DNA from: Eucommia ulmoides
Lineage: Eukaryota > Streptophyta > Magnoliopsida > Garryales > Eucommiaceae
Direction of reading: 5' to 3'
Length of the DNA: 64,000 nucleotides
Assembly (NCBI GenBank): GCA_016647705.1
Contig: CM028329.1
Location: 17,107,410-17,171,409 of the forward strand
Shown here: positions 1 to 11,018 of the stretch, piece after piece
Numbering within the stretch: position 1 is the first letter of the stretch
Layout: every line of letters begins with the position of its first letter
The notes under the pieces: model-generated
What the model was told of the DNA's origin: nothing
Databases searched by the model: none
What the model saw: only the letters and a program-made list of their open reading frames with translations
Translations under genes and position numbers: made by a program

Positions 1-2
1 AC

Positions 3-725
3 TGGGTATGGAGTCTCGTTCCTCACGATACAACAGTGGCAAGCACGGCTGGTTCAGACGTGCACATTTGGGATACCAACAACGGAAATCGCATTGCCAT
101 TATAGATGATGTCCATGTTGGTTATACTTATTCTTTGGCACGAAGCAGAACTGGGAAACTCCTTTTCACAGGTGGAGAAGATGGGGCAATACACATGTTT
201 GAGATCACCACTGGCGATGGCTTTGATTTTAGGCGTGTTTCGACGTGGATTCCTCATACGGGTCCTGTTCATTCTCTTTCCTTTGAATTCCCCTGGCTTG
301 TTTCGGCTTCCAGTGATGGGAAGGTCTCACTTATTGACGTGAGAAAGCTTATGAACACAAACAGAAGAAGCAAGCATGATTTCAGTTTGAAAAATGCAGA
401 GGCTCCACAGAGAATGCTTCAGGGTTTTGGGCCTAATTTATTCTCGGTGGATATAGGCGATGATCGTATTGTATGTGGAGGTGAAGAGGGGGTGGTTAGG
501 ATCTGGAACTTCTCACGTGCTTTGGAAATTGAGAAAAGGGTCCGTGCTTTGAGGGGTATACGGTTAGAGAACAGGATGAGGAGGCGTAAGCTCCAAACGG
601 AGATGACCGGCGGAAAGGGTGGCAGTGCTGATCAGTGCTCAGTTGCTGCAAAGAAGAACCAAATTAATGGTGATAGGAATGGCTGGCACAACAAGCGTGG
701 GATCAGTAGGAAACTCAAGGCGTAA
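3..725 (+). CDS. F-box/WD40 repeat protein, 3' terminal exon (partial)
   Basis: The reading frame is open from the left edge (a Trp-Val-Trp start is visible at base 3) to a TAA at 723-725, so the gene begins outside the window and no start codon should be assigned here. The 240 residues contain successive WD40 blades: STAGSDVHIWD, LLFTGGEDGAIHMFEI, WLVSASSDGKVSLIDVRK and IVCGGEEGVVRIWNF. A basic tail follows (RALRGIRLENRMRRRKLQ, ending KRGISRKLKA). This blade-plus-basic-tail arrangement matches the C-terminus of plant F-box/WD40 proteins of the At5g21040 (FBX2) type, which act as substrate receptors of SCF ubiquitin ligases. The F-box itself would lie upstream and is not seen, so the F-box assignment rests on resemblance of the tail. 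The WD40 call is certain; the exact orthology is an inference from memory. No intron interrupts this exon. Confidence 0.85.
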   Translation, partial: WVWSLVPHDTTVASTAGSDVHIWDTNNGNRIAIIDDVHVGYTYSLARSRTGKLLFTGGEDGAIHMFEITTGDGFDFRRVSTWIPHTGPVHSLSFEFPWLVSASSDGKVSLIDVRKLMNTNRRSKHDFSLKNAEAPQRMLQGFGPNLFSVDIGDDRIVCGGEEGVVRIWNFSRALEIEKRVRALRGIRLENRMRRRKLQTEMTGGKGGSADQCSVAAKKNQINGDRNGWHNKRGISRKLKA

Positions 726-1241
726 ATTTTTTGAACACCCGATGCGGTACGTTATATCCTCTACTACTTTCTTTGGTTGATCATTCAATATAGAATTAAA
801 GCTTCTTTTGGTTTTAGGCAAATAATTGCCTTGCGTCTCACGCTTCCATTGACCTTATATTAGTATTTTGCTTGAATTAAATGCCCCTTTCCTGTGTATG
901 ACTTCTGTTGCTTTGTTTTTTATGCTCCCTCTATATATATATTGTAGTAACACCTTCATGCACTGTTGTGTTTCCGAGTTTTTTTTTTTTTTTGGCACAA
1001 ATTACATAAAAGCCTCAAGAAAACCTTATATTTCCCGAGGAGGTTCTACCACGTGGAAACACTCTTTGATGAAATTTTAACTTTAGCTAGTCGTGACTAA
1101 GAAACTACTGGTTTTGCTTGGTGGGCCGGGAATGCACGACTTTTCGACAGGAAATTGTGAAATGACAATTGTTGACCAATGGAAGAACATGGGTTGGCAA
1201 CGTCTGTGTCTGTTGTCTGTTGTATAGCTTGTAGCAGATGC
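726..1241. other. 3' flank of the WD40 gene
   Basis: Holds the probable 3' UTR of the WD40 gene, with T-rich tracts (T16 near 980-995) and short open frames without recognisable similarity. No gene is seen. Confidence 0.5.
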
Positions 1242-1249
1242 AAGATAAG

Positions 1250-2066
1250 TAGGAATGTCAATGGTCTAGTTTTGGTTCAGTTTCATACAAAACAAAAATA
1301 ACAACTGTTGGAACCAAAATTGCCGGGGTTTTTTAAACGTTTTTAAAACTTAATCATTTAACTTTTATACAAAACTAAAACTAAAACCGCGAAACTGTGG
1401 ATCTTTTCTATATATATATATAAACAAAAATATAATTCAAATATAAAACATAAATTTCAAAAAATAAAATTAAACTACAAAATTATTAATTGTTACAATA
1501 AACGTCTCTAATCATAATTAAAATACAACGATAGATAATCGTTATACTAATATAAATCAAGCTCTCCGAAGCAAATACTACATCAATGTTCTGCACCGGT
1601 GCCATTTATTGGTGGTTGATGGTGGTGGCTACTGAGGATTGAAGTCCAAAGTAGAGTGGGATGAGAGAAGTCAGAGATGGCTGATGAGAGAACGGTGGGA
1701 TGGAATGAAAATCCGAAGTCAGTTAGGCTACAACACACACAAATGAGAAAACCTAATCCTAACATGCACGCACACATATGGTGGAGGGGTTAAATTGAAA
1801 ATTAAAAAACACACACACATATATATATTATAGGCATTAAACTATAAATATATAAAAAAGCAATGGTGTATATATCATAATAATATATCTAAAATATCGG
1901 ATACACAGTTCGGTTACGCGGTTCGGTTTTACAGTTATTATTCTAAAATTAAAACTACTTCGGTTGTTAATTTCAAAAACCAAAATCACAATAAAAACTA
2001 TTTAGTCGATTTTAAAATCAGATCGTTCTGTTTAGTTTCATTGAGTTACTTTAATTGCCATCCCTG
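1250..2066. mobile_element. Non-autonomous hAT-type element
   Basis: The ends form a 13-bp imperfect inverted repeat: TAGGAATGTCAAT at 1250-1262 and ATTGCCATCCCTG at 2054-2066 (reverse complement CAGGGATGGCAAT, the usual start of many plant hAT elements). The flanks are AAGATAAG (1242-1249) and GAGATAAG (2067-2074), an 8-bp target duplication with one mismatch, as expected for hAT. The 817-bp interior is AT-rich, has CGGTT-like subterminal motifs near 1385-1400 and 1905-1925, and has no transposase frame. It must have been mobilised in trans. Confidence 0.8.
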
Positions 2067-2074
2067 GAGATAAG

Positions 2075-3309
2075 TAGATTAAATATTTGACGTAATGTAA
2101 GAATGCATTGATCAACGGGCTTTCATATTATTCTTATATATTACGAACGGTCTACAAGAAACTGGGAAGAGACACAAGTGAATTTTTAACTTGAGGTTCT
2201 TAACTGCTTCAACGGTCGAATTTTTAACACCATATTTTGTATAGTAACACGGGGTTGAACCAAATAATAGAATGGTAATTTTTATCACTATTTCATCTAT
2301 GTTAGGTATATAAGATTATTTTTCTTCCATTTTCGAGTATTTTTTTTAATTCTGTAAATCATGGAAGTCGACAATCTCAAATCAAACAAGGTATCATGTA
2401 CTTGGATTAACAGGTAGCAGTTGACAAACTATGTATTTTCATTAGCGGATCATCTTTTTGGGTCCGCAATATTAGCAACGAATGTCATTGGAACTCTACA
2501 AATGTTGTCGAATTGTCACCGAAGTTTTGTAAATATCATCGATTTTCAACACAGAAGTTTTGTGAATGGCATATGAATGTCACCTTAATTCTGCAAATAT
2601 TGTCGGATATTTTAATTGAGATTATTTTCATTCTCTTTTCTCCCACAACTTCGTCGGATGTTTTTAATCTATTCATTTTTTTATATGAGATTTTATTTTC
2701 AACAAAATTAAAAAAGTTTCGGCAACTTCACCAGACTTTTAACTTCTTTTTTTCTTTCCTTCTTTTTTTTTTTATTTTTTTTTTATTGGGTTTTGGGAGG
2801 GCATTGTTTTGCTATAATTTTGCAATATTTTTCCACTTAATTTTCAATTGAGATTTTTGTCAGGTAGGCCACCGGAGCTTTGGTAATTTATTTCGCTTGT
2901 GCATAATTTTCGAGTAATGTTTTTAGAGCTCTGACCAATTCGTCGATTGGTACTCGAGACTTTCTTTCTTGCTAAATTGTTGGATCTCCAACGACTTCCC
3001 CGGATTCTCTTTCCATTTATTTTCAATTGAGACTTTTTTCTTTTAGGAAGAATTCGGAAAAACTCAATTTTTACCATTAAAATTAGAATAAGCCACTATT
3101 TGCAAATTTATATTAAGAAAATACTATTTATATATTTATTATTATTAAGATAAATTCAAACATATATTTTCTCACTACATCAATAGCAAAATAATAAATT
3201 GGGGTAATGTTAATAATATAATGAATGGGGAGATGTAAATGTTGTTTTACAGTAACATAATGAATGAGAGATGTAAATGTTATCGTATAATAAACAATTG
3301 CCGTATGCT
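2075..3309. other. AT-rich intergenic sequence, no gene recognised
   Basis: Contains degenerate short repeats built on TCTGCAAATATTGTCGG-like strings (2490-2610) and two direct copies of TTTTCAATTGAGA (near 2840 and 3020). Short open frames are low-complexity Phe/Leu-rich translations of T-rich DNA and are not believable genes. Confidence 0.45.
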
Positions 3310-3427
3310 AACTAAGTTTTTCTCTCAACTTAAGCAGTCACATGGTGAGAATGAATTAATAACTGGCCAACTAAGTTTTTCTCTCAACTTAAACGGTCAC
3401 ATGGTGAGAATGAATTAATAACTGGCC
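3310..3427. repeat. 59-bp tandem duplication
   Basis: Two adjacent copies, 3310-3368 and 3369-3427, each beginning AACTAAGTTTTTCTCTC and ending AATAACTGGCC. They differ at only a few bases, so this is a recent local duplication. No coding content. Confidence 0.9.
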
Positions 3428-3859
3428 TTGTGTCATATTATAAAATATCCATTTTTATTTGAATATTATACATAACGCACAATAGATCTATTAATTTTAT
3501 ATTTAATATATTTTTAAAAAGCGTAGAAAAACAAATTTTTAGATTGTGAAATAAAAAACAAAATTATAACTAGAAAGCTAATGTTAACCTCTGTGACTGT
3601 TAATGTTCATCTTTCATAATTAGATGATAAATAAAAAAGTTCTCAAATGAATTTTTCAAATTTTGTATTTTTTTTAAATAATAACTTTAAAATAATCTAA
3701 TAAGTTATTTATATGTTGTTTAGTAATTTCTATTATTTGGTCAAGAATTATCAAATAGTTGGAAAGAGAAAAAGGAAGAGAGAAAATCATATATAATTAA
3801 TTATGATAAAAACAATCATAAACCAAATGGATAAAGACTTTTTTGGTCCTTGAGAAATG
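3428..3859. other. AT-rich spacer, nothing recognised
   Basis: Very AT-rich sequence leading up to the left inverted repeat of the MULE-like element. No open frame, RNA gene or terminal repeat could be recognised. Confidence 0.4.
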
Positions 3860-5596
3860 TCTTTGGTGTCTAATTGATCCCTAAGAAATGCAATTCGACA
3901 ATTTGGCCATTAACATTTCAAAATAGTGTTCAATTGGCCCTTTAAACGAATTCCGTTAACAAAATTGGGAGGAAATGGACGAAAATAGCACGTGACAAGC
4001 ACATGACTATTTTGGTCAAGGGTACATGCGTCAATTCGCAATTAGGGGAGAAATTCGAAAGGTCTAAACTCATGGGGAGTAAAGTGCAATTAAGACTCTC
4101 TCCCTCTCTTTCTCATCTTCTTCCTCTGAACTCTCAAAAATCGAAATCCAAAACAAGATCCAAATCGAAATTCATCTTTCATCGTGATTGATTCAATAGT
4201 GCGATTGCTCGACGCGTTTGTGAAACAAGTCCATGACAAAGTTAACCTGGTTCTCTCGGTCGAAGCTATCCGTGGACATAGGGATCGAATCGGGTTCGGA
4301 AATGTTGTCGTTTGAGACTTGGGTTGGAGTATGATCGTGGCAGGTAGAGGGTTGAGGACGGAGTGAGAAATCCGACAGTGAAAAATCGAGATCTGACGAG
4401 TAGATGATGAAATTGCTATAACAATTGACGAACCTGAAATCAAATCCATTGAAGAAGTTTTGAGCTTTGAATCGTAGCTTTCGTGATGATTCATCTTCTG
4501 TTCGCGCTTATTTTTGCCGAGATGGCTCTAGTTATGGTCTTCGTCTTCAAGACGCCTCTCTGGCGGCCCGTGATAATTGGACTGGACCGGATCAAGAGCG
4601 GAAGAGGTCCAATCGTCGTCAAGACCGTCGGTTCCACCATGTTCGTGGTGATGGTGTTGAGTGTGTACAATGCGGTGAAGATCCGGAACCGTTGGATTGT
4701 CGACGGCAATGTAAATACGACGGATCAAGTTCTCTTCGCTAAACACGTGCTTGAAGCTTCTCTCATGGGTAAAAACTTCTCCATTTTTTGTTTTGCTTGA
4801 TCCGATTTGTGATCTGTTTAAGCTTATTTCAGAAGAATGAGGTCTGAATTGTCCAAATGATGTTGAATTTTTAAAATTTTTCACAAACGTGAAGAGGTTT
4901 AATTTTAACGAACCAGAATAATTTGCTATTATTAATTCTTCTAGAATGAGATAATTGCTAATTGCATTGAAATCCATATGCATATATACTCATCAGATAG
5001 CAATATGGCATTGAATTTTCGATAAAAATGTTTGAATTTCTGAGAAACTATAAACTTCCAGTCGTCGCGACTTCTTCTTCTTCTGCTTTTGTTTCCATGT
5101 TTCTACTGTTCAATTGGATGTTCAATTGTTTTGTTTCCATGTTTCTATTTTTGCTTCTGCTTCTGTTTTCCATGTTTCTGTTTCTGCTTCTGCTTCTGTT
5201 TCCCATATTTCAATTTATGTTTCCGTTTCTCGTTTAATTTTGTTCATTTGCCACAGATGGCTTTGGAGACAGTGTTGAAGATGGTAATTCTTTGGCGGAG
5301 GTGGCGGTGTTGTGTCATTCGGTGGTGGTGTTGTATTGTTTGGAACGATCGATCAAACGGTTTCGGTTACGGTTTTAGATTTGAAAATCGAAGCGTTTAT
5401 AGTTTTGACCCCTAAAAGTTTAGATGATTTTTCAAATTAATCCTATTGAATAAAAAAATCAAAATACCCTTAATGAAACGTTGACCGTTACTTTGACTTC
5501 ACAGAACCCGACCCAAGGGCCAATTGGACACTATTTTGAAATATCAAGAGTCAAATTGTCGAATTGTATTTTTTAGGGCCAATTGGACACCCAAGA
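3860..5596. mobile_element. MULE-like element with long inverted repeats and a captured gene fragment (Pack-MULE candidate)
   Basis: About 80 bp at 3860-3940 reappear in reverse complement at 5518-5596. Shared blocks include CAATTCGACAATTTG, ATTTCAAAATAGTGT and CAATTGGCCC in the same order. Long inverted ends around an unrelated host-like exon are the structure of a Pack-MULE. Inside are a pyrimidine-rich stretch resembling a 5' UTR (4090-4200), the BAP31-type exon (4483-4768) and filler with TTTCTG repeats (5090-5230). No transposase is present. I could not find a convincing 9-11 bp target duplication, so the exact outer ends are uncertain and another TIR superfamily is possible. Confidence 0.65.
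4483..4800 (+). pseudogene. BAP31-like ER membrane protein, captured first exon
   Basis: From the ATG at 4483 the frame gives a hydrophobic N-terminus (MIHLLFALIFAEMALVMVF), then KTPLWRPVIIGLDRIKSGRG, PIVVKTVGSTMFVVMVLSVY and DQVLFAKHVLEASLMG. These are the first two membrane spans and the connecting motifs of plant BAP31-like proteins, which are ER-resident three-span proteins involved in export and quality control of membrane cargo. Homology stops exactly at GG|GTAAAA near 4768, a plausible splice donor. The next 30 codons to the stop at 4798 read as intron. No later exon (third span, coiled coil, KKxx tail) occurs before the right inverted repeat, so only exon 1 with its donor was captured from DNA. 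The frame is intact and a short membrane peptide could be made if it is transcribed. Confidence 0.75.
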
Positions 5597-6265
5597 TATA
5601 ACCATTGTCATATAATCCAATAATGATTTATTACAATTTTTATTTATTAATAGTTTCATTCATATTAAAAAAAAAAAAAAAAAAGTAGTGGGCTTATGAA
5701 TTTTTTAATTCTTATTTTTAACTATTTATTGTGTTTATCATTTTTAACTCGTTTCCTATATAAAATTAATTGCATAAAAAACAAATATATATATATTAAA
5801 ACTTATATGAGAAACAAATAATATAAAACAATAAAACAATTATTTTTAAAAACAAAAAATAAAAAGCCTAGTAATTGATAGGTTTTTTTGTTATGTATTT
5901 ATTATTTCAAACTCATTGAAATAACAGATATATAAAATGTTAAATAGAAAGAAATTGAGGAAAATTGAGATTTTGTGCATAGAGAATCAAAGAGAGGAGA
6001 AGAAATACATTTGTTGAGGTCACTTTCATTTCTTAGTGTATGCTTTCAATTTCAAAAATAGTTTTAGACTTGTTATTATGTTGGTCTAAAAAAATTATAT
6101 TAATATATATTTTTTATTTGAATATTACTCATAACATTCATTGATATTTTAATTTAATATTTAATACAATTATAAATGTGTAGAAAAAATAACTTTTAAT
6201 GCTGAAAAATAAAAATAAATTGTGATATGGGGTAGTTTGACTAACCACTAGCATCCACTCAGAAC
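5597..6265. other. AT-rich spacer, no gene seen
   Basis: Poly(A) tract at about 5665-5683 and many A/T runs. No open frame with similarity and no inverted terminal repeats could be made out. Confidence 0.4.
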
Positions 6266-6428
6266 GAAACACGTGGCATGTTGGCCCCCCTGGGAACTCA
6301 CTTCATCTTTGAAGAATGGAGTTGGTCCATCCCACCAGATTCAATATGGGCCGAGCTCCTTGTATACGGAGTTTGTCCACTTGAAGGCCCATCCAGTCTA
6401 AGAAGGCATGTCAATGGGAAAATCAGCC

Positions 6429-6893
6429 AAGCTCGAGTTGTCAAGCTACCTCTATTCGGTCATCATCTTGGAAAGGCCCTATGGGATTTCAGTCGAGCAC
6501 GAGTTGCCGAGCTACCTCTGCTCGCTCATCATCTTGGGAAGGCCTTATGGGATTTTAGCTGAGCTCGAGCTATCGAGCTACCTCTGCTTAGTCACCATCT
6601 TGGGAAATCCCAATGGGACTTATACCGAGCTCAAGCCTACCATGTTGCCTCTTCTCAGCTATTGCCAAAAGGGGACGCCTTTGGGAGTACAGTCGAGCTC
6701 CAGCCTGTTGTTCTGCCTCTACTCGACCATTGTCAAAAGGAGATGCCTTTGGGCAGCCAAGCTCCAGCTTGCCGTTCTGCCTCTACTCGGCCATTGTCAA
6801 AAGGGGACACCTTTGGGAGTGCAGTCGAGCTCCATCTTGTCGATCTGTCTCTGCTTGACCGTTATCAAATGAAAGGCTTATAGGATTTCAATG
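6429..6893 (+). repeat. Seven-unit tandem array of about 66 bp with GAGCTC at unit starts
   Basis: Units begin at 6429, 6495, 6561, 6627, 6695, 6759 and 6827, with the next start at 6894 (spacing 64-68 bp). Each starts RAGCTC/RAGCAC, continues to a CTACCTCT or TGCCTCT block, then a CATC/CCATTGTCAAAAGG block. The first three units resemble each other most and the last four form a second subgroup, so the array grew in at least two steps. It lies in the U3 position of an LTR, where such arrays often act as promoter-proximal enhancer repeats (inference). Confidence 0.85.
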
Positions 6894-7299
6894 GAGCTCT
6901 GTGCTACTAAGCTATCCCTTCTTTGATGTCTTCCAACCAACGCTTTCTCATTGCCTGTACAGTTTTAAGACAGCGGCCTCTGCCTAATGCTCAGAGCTGA
7001 GGGGATCTCCACAAAGACCATCACTCGTCATCCAACCACAAACCTCTGAGCAATGTCCTACGAGCTGTGATCTCCGACCAGGGACCTCCTACTCTACTAA
7101 GGAAGATTCCAGAACTTCCATTGGCCTAGTTTAACCTCCTAAACAACTTGGTCTGATCCATGGGCTTTTATGGATGGGCCAAAAAGTTAAGTTTGAAGGC
7201 CTAATAAACTCACGTGCTTCTCCATTGACCACACACTGAGGTAGCTTAACTAACTGTGCTTAGGGCCCTAATCTTGCGACAGTAATTAAGCTCATCGCC

Positions 7300-7307
7300 T
7301 ATAAATA
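7300..7307 (+). promoter_or_regulatory. TATA box of the Gypsy-type LTR
   Basis: TATAAATA followed by CCC, about 80 bp before the R/U5-like block. The position fits an LTR core promoter. Confidence 0.5.
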
Positions 7308-7604
7308 CCCAAGCATTCAATGTCCTAAGCAATGTTCAACTACCAACTTGAAGCATATTGTGGCCTTTCTCCACCGAGTTATTACTCTTATGCCGAAAGG
7401 ACTTCACCAGGCACAACCGCGGTAGGTCTTTGTGTAGGTACCAGTCCGGACCTCTAGCTTGGATTCCCAAAGAATTGACTGTTGATTGCAGAACACTCAA
7501 AGAACTCCGCACTTCGAATTCGGGACCTCCATCTCTATAAGAAATTTACATGTGTACTCCAGCTGGACTAATTGAAGGTGTTAACCATTTTTCGGAATCA
7601 ACCG

Positions 7605-7985
7605 TTTGGTTTTGTCTATGGGAAGACTACTAAAAGCTTTCCTCTGGTTATCACTCTCTATCAGCTAAGACTTGATGATCACAAGGTCTGGTCAGATCTT
7701 CGAACGAAGAAACCAAACTCCCACCGTGAACAGTCACCAGGACAATCAATCCGGAAGAGATAAAAACATGTCTAAAATCTCGAGGTCAGATGCTCGAGAT
7801 CCTACCAACAAAGAGATCTACCGCCCACGGTCCAAACGGGCTCGTCCACCTTGCCTTCTGGTACCTTTGTAAGAAAGACCTTATGGGCTACTGAGGCCTC
7901 TCGTATTAACCTTCTAGAGTGCCAAATCAGTGAGTTTCAGACATATATCTTAGTCCTCTCGTGCCTGCCGTTAGCCCCCGTAGTG
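7605..7985 (+). pseudogene. Degenerate primer-binding site and start of a Gypsy internal region
   Basis: TTTGGTTTTGTCTATGGGAAG (7605-7625) resembles the TTTGGCGCCGTCTGTGGGAAG string that follows the 5' LTR in many plant Gypsy elements. It is followed by an open stretch with MITRSGQIFERRN (from 7672), which looks like a leader or gag N-terminus. Similarity ends near 7985 where minus-strand Copia sequence begins, so the element is truncated there. Confidence 0.45.
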
Positions 7986-7989
7986 GGAT

Positions 7990-9493
7990 GCTTTTGTAAT
8001 AATCATGTCATCCACATACAATAGAAGGAAGATAATGGCATTATCAGTTTAGCGAATAAACATGGAAGAATCATGAGCGCTAGATGTGAACTGGAATTGG
8101 TGGATGGTGGTGTTGAATTTTCCAAACCAAGCACGCAAAGCTTGTTTGAGACCATACAGGGCACGACAAAGGCAAAAAACTTTGTGTTGAGGATCTGGTA
8201 TACATATAAACTTCCGCAAGGAGATTGCTGTTGAGGAAGGCATTCTGACATCCATCTGAAAGAGTGACCATTTGTGAATGGAAAAGATGGTAAGGAGAGT
8301 GCGAACAAATGTGAGTCTAGCTATAAGAGTAAATGTTTTTTCGTAGTCGACGCAATATTCCTAAGCGAATCCTTTTGCAACAAGTCAAGCTTTATAGCGT
8401 TCAACGAAACCATTAGAAAGTGTTTTAATTTTGAAAATCCACTTGCATCCAATAGGAGTTTTCGAGGAGGGAGGTCAATGAGATCCCAAGTATGAGTTTT
8501 GGTTAGGGTATGAAGTTCCTCCCCCATTGCTTTCTGCCAAATAGGATTAGTACTAGCCTCCTCATAGGATTGGGGCTCATGCAAATTAAGTATGGTTGAA
8601 AAGCAATGATAATCATGAAGATATGGGGAAGGTTATGTTACTCTGCTAGAGTGGCGGGAATTCTCTAGGACATGCTTAGTTGGTGCAACACCTGAAGTCA
8701 CTAGGACAAGCTTAGTTGGTGCCACAATTGAAGTCATTGGGATAGCCTCGAGGGCTTCGTATTCAGGATCTGTAAATAGAGCAAGAATGTCAGTGGGGCT
8801 CAGTGGGGGTCGTCGTCGGATCTATTTGAGCCTAGTTCCTTTTTTTCAAAAAGAAATAAAAGATTCTTAAGAGGTCTATGGATGTATTGGTGAAATATAG
8901 ATATGCAATGAAACTTGAATATGGAAGAAAACGTATTGTGTTCCCTGAAGCTGGCATGATAAGAAATACGAAGACAAATAGAAATGGGATCCCAAAATCG
9001 ATATCCTTTGTGTTCAGTTCCATATCCAAGGAAATGCTATACTCGAGCTTGAGATTCAAGGTTGGAATGTTCATAAGATTGTAAGAGAACAAAGCAGGTA
9101 CACCCAAAGGCTTTTAAGAGACTTTAATTAGGAAAAACTCTATGCAATTTCTCTTGAGAACAAATATTATCGATGGTAGGTGAAGAGACCCGATTGATGG
9201 TAGCGACGATAGTGATAGCAATTTCTTCCCAAAAGCGCTTTGGACAAGAGGATGCAATGAGTAATGCAAGGATAATATCTAGTATATGTTGATGTTTACG
9301 TTCAGCTCAACCATTTTGGCCAGAGGTGCCAGGACAAGATCTATGGGGAATGTGCCATCTTTTTTATGGGGTGCAATGAAATATTGGTCCTTGTATTCCA
9401 TGGCATTGTCAAAACTGAAAATTTTGATATTGCGAGAAAATTGATTTTGAATCATAGCAGTGAATTTTGAATTCAAGATAATTTAGAACGCTC
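7990..9493 (-). pseudogene. Copia pol relic A, 3' part: integrase C-half and reverse transcriptase
   Basis: Reading the minus strand from 9493 downward, the integrase core continues (FTAMIQNQFSRNIKIFSFDN, then degenerate QNG and LLSLSSLPSI-type segments). The RT N-terminus follows (WQKAMGEELHTLTKTHTWDL, about 8530), then HKVFCLCRALYGLKQALRAW (about 8150) and a YVDD active site at 8007-8018 within LLLYVDDMIIT. Frameshifts and stops break it into pieces. The RNase H end is missing, because sequence beyond about 7990 belongs to the Gypsy-type element. The upstream half continues at 15464 across a 6-kb insertion. Confidence 0.8.
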
Positions 9494-9498
9494 ATGTA
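9494..9498. repeat. Left target-site duplication of the 6-kb insertion
   Basis: CTCATGTAA (9491-9499) and CTTATGTAG (15461-15469) share an ATGTA core and both translate in the Copia frame to Leu-His-Lys/Glu. This indicates a duplicated target of 5 to 9 bp around the inserted DNA. Confidence 0.6.
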
Positions 9499-11018
9499 AG
9501 TCTAGTCTTTGCACATTCATATTTCTAGTTACATTTTAAAACATTTAGAAAAATAATGAGATTCATTGTGCTATTTAATATTTACTTTTAAAAAATTTAG
9601 GGGTTACTTGAACATTTAAAAAGGTTGAATTTAAAAATTTTGGGGATTAATATGTAAATTTAATTTAATTTTTAAAGTTTTAGTGATTGATATGTAATTT
9701 CAAAATTTACTCTTAGAGTTTTTGGGATTGAACAAACATATATAATATTGTTTTAAGGTTACATGTGTAAATAAACAAAAAAAATCCTCTTCTTCTTATC
9801 ATGTTAGGCGGTGGATTTGAACAAAAAAAAAAAATAACAATAATAATAATAAGAGCTATCCAAATTGCCATGATTAAGTGATAAAATAAAAAGGGAAAAA
9901 AAATGTGGTTGTAATCTACTGTGAAACCCAAAAAAAAAAATAAAAAAAAAAAAAAATACAATTTGAGGTAAGGCAGTGGGATTCAACACACACACACACA
10001 TATCTATTATATAAAACAGGACGATTTTTTGGCTCATTAGGATAAACTTATGACTAGGACAAAAAAATATGATTAGGACAAATAAAGTTGCTGATTAGGA
10101 CAAACTAAATGCTGACTATGACATTTTAAGACATAAGTTGAGGACGTGTAAGGAAATTAGATTTGTCAAATAGGAACTCGGATTAATGTAAATGGAAATC
10201 AAATTAATATAGTATTGATTAATTAATTAATTAGACAAATGCTGACTAGGACAAACAAATTTGCTGACTAGGATATTTTCGAGATATAAGTTTAGGGCTA
10301 TAAAAGGAAATTGAAATTTAATTTGGGGCAAAAAATGTTGGGATACATATATGACCCTAAATTAACATTAATTAGTAAAAATAATGCCTAAAATAACATT
10401 AATGCCTAATTTTTTTGTCCTAATCACATTAAATTTCCAATTAATTAATTTTAGGGTCAAAATTAACATATTAAGTTTAGAGCCAAAAGTTTAGCCAATA
10501 ATATTATTTTAGGTAACGATTTATCCATTTTTCTCTAATTAAATTACTAATTAATTAATTAATTTAGACATTGATTCATCCATTTTTTCTTAATTAAACT
10601 ACTAATTAGGATTCAATTTAATTAATCCTTTTTTCAGCTCTCTCTCTCCCCAATTACAGTGCGCTTTTCCCTCTTTTCTGTAGTTACTCACCCTAAGTAA
10701 TTGAAGAACGCATCCTATTTGTGAGCACGTGATCAACTATTTACTGTTAAAAATGTTCATATTTTGTAATTTATGCTGATTTTGAAATCTTTTGTCTCTA
10801 CCTCTTTATTTTGCTAAATTTTAGTTCGTTATGTGTTCATCAGACTTGAAATATTTATTTCATGTGATTGTCAATTAACTTTTAAAATCATATTTTAAAA
10901 TATTAATTAAACCTATCATTTTTAGCACAAAGAATAAAGAAAATCTCTTTAAATACGTTGTTTTGTCATTGCTTGAAGGTCCGTGCACTATAGACACATA
11001 CATGTGTGCGCACACATC

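Larger units (their letters stand above)
6270..7560 (+). mobile_element. Gypsy-type LTR (5' LTR remnant)
   Basis: A GC-richer island with the layout of a plant LTR. A U3-like region carries a 66-bp repeat array (6429-6893), followed by a TATA box (TATAAATA, 7300-7307). An R/U5-like block follows, with CTTATGCCGAAAGGACTTCACC and GTAGGTCTTTGTGTAGGTACC (7389-7443), similar in arrangement to the R-U5 of many plant Ty3/Gypsy elements. A primer-binding-site-like string follows at 7605-7625. The exact 5' end is not resolved and no partner LTR was found in the window. Confidence 0.55.

Noticed and set aside
2513-2851. 112-residue Phe/Leu-rich frame
   Set aside because: It is a translation of a T-rich low-complexity stretch with no motif, splice context or codon bias.
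6429-6893. Possible CRISPR-like array
   Set aside because: Repeats are contiguous and degenerate without unique spacers, and the context is a plant LTR.
8878-9084. 68-residue plus-strand frame
   Set aside because: Antisense to integrase/RT-linker sequence of Copia relic A.
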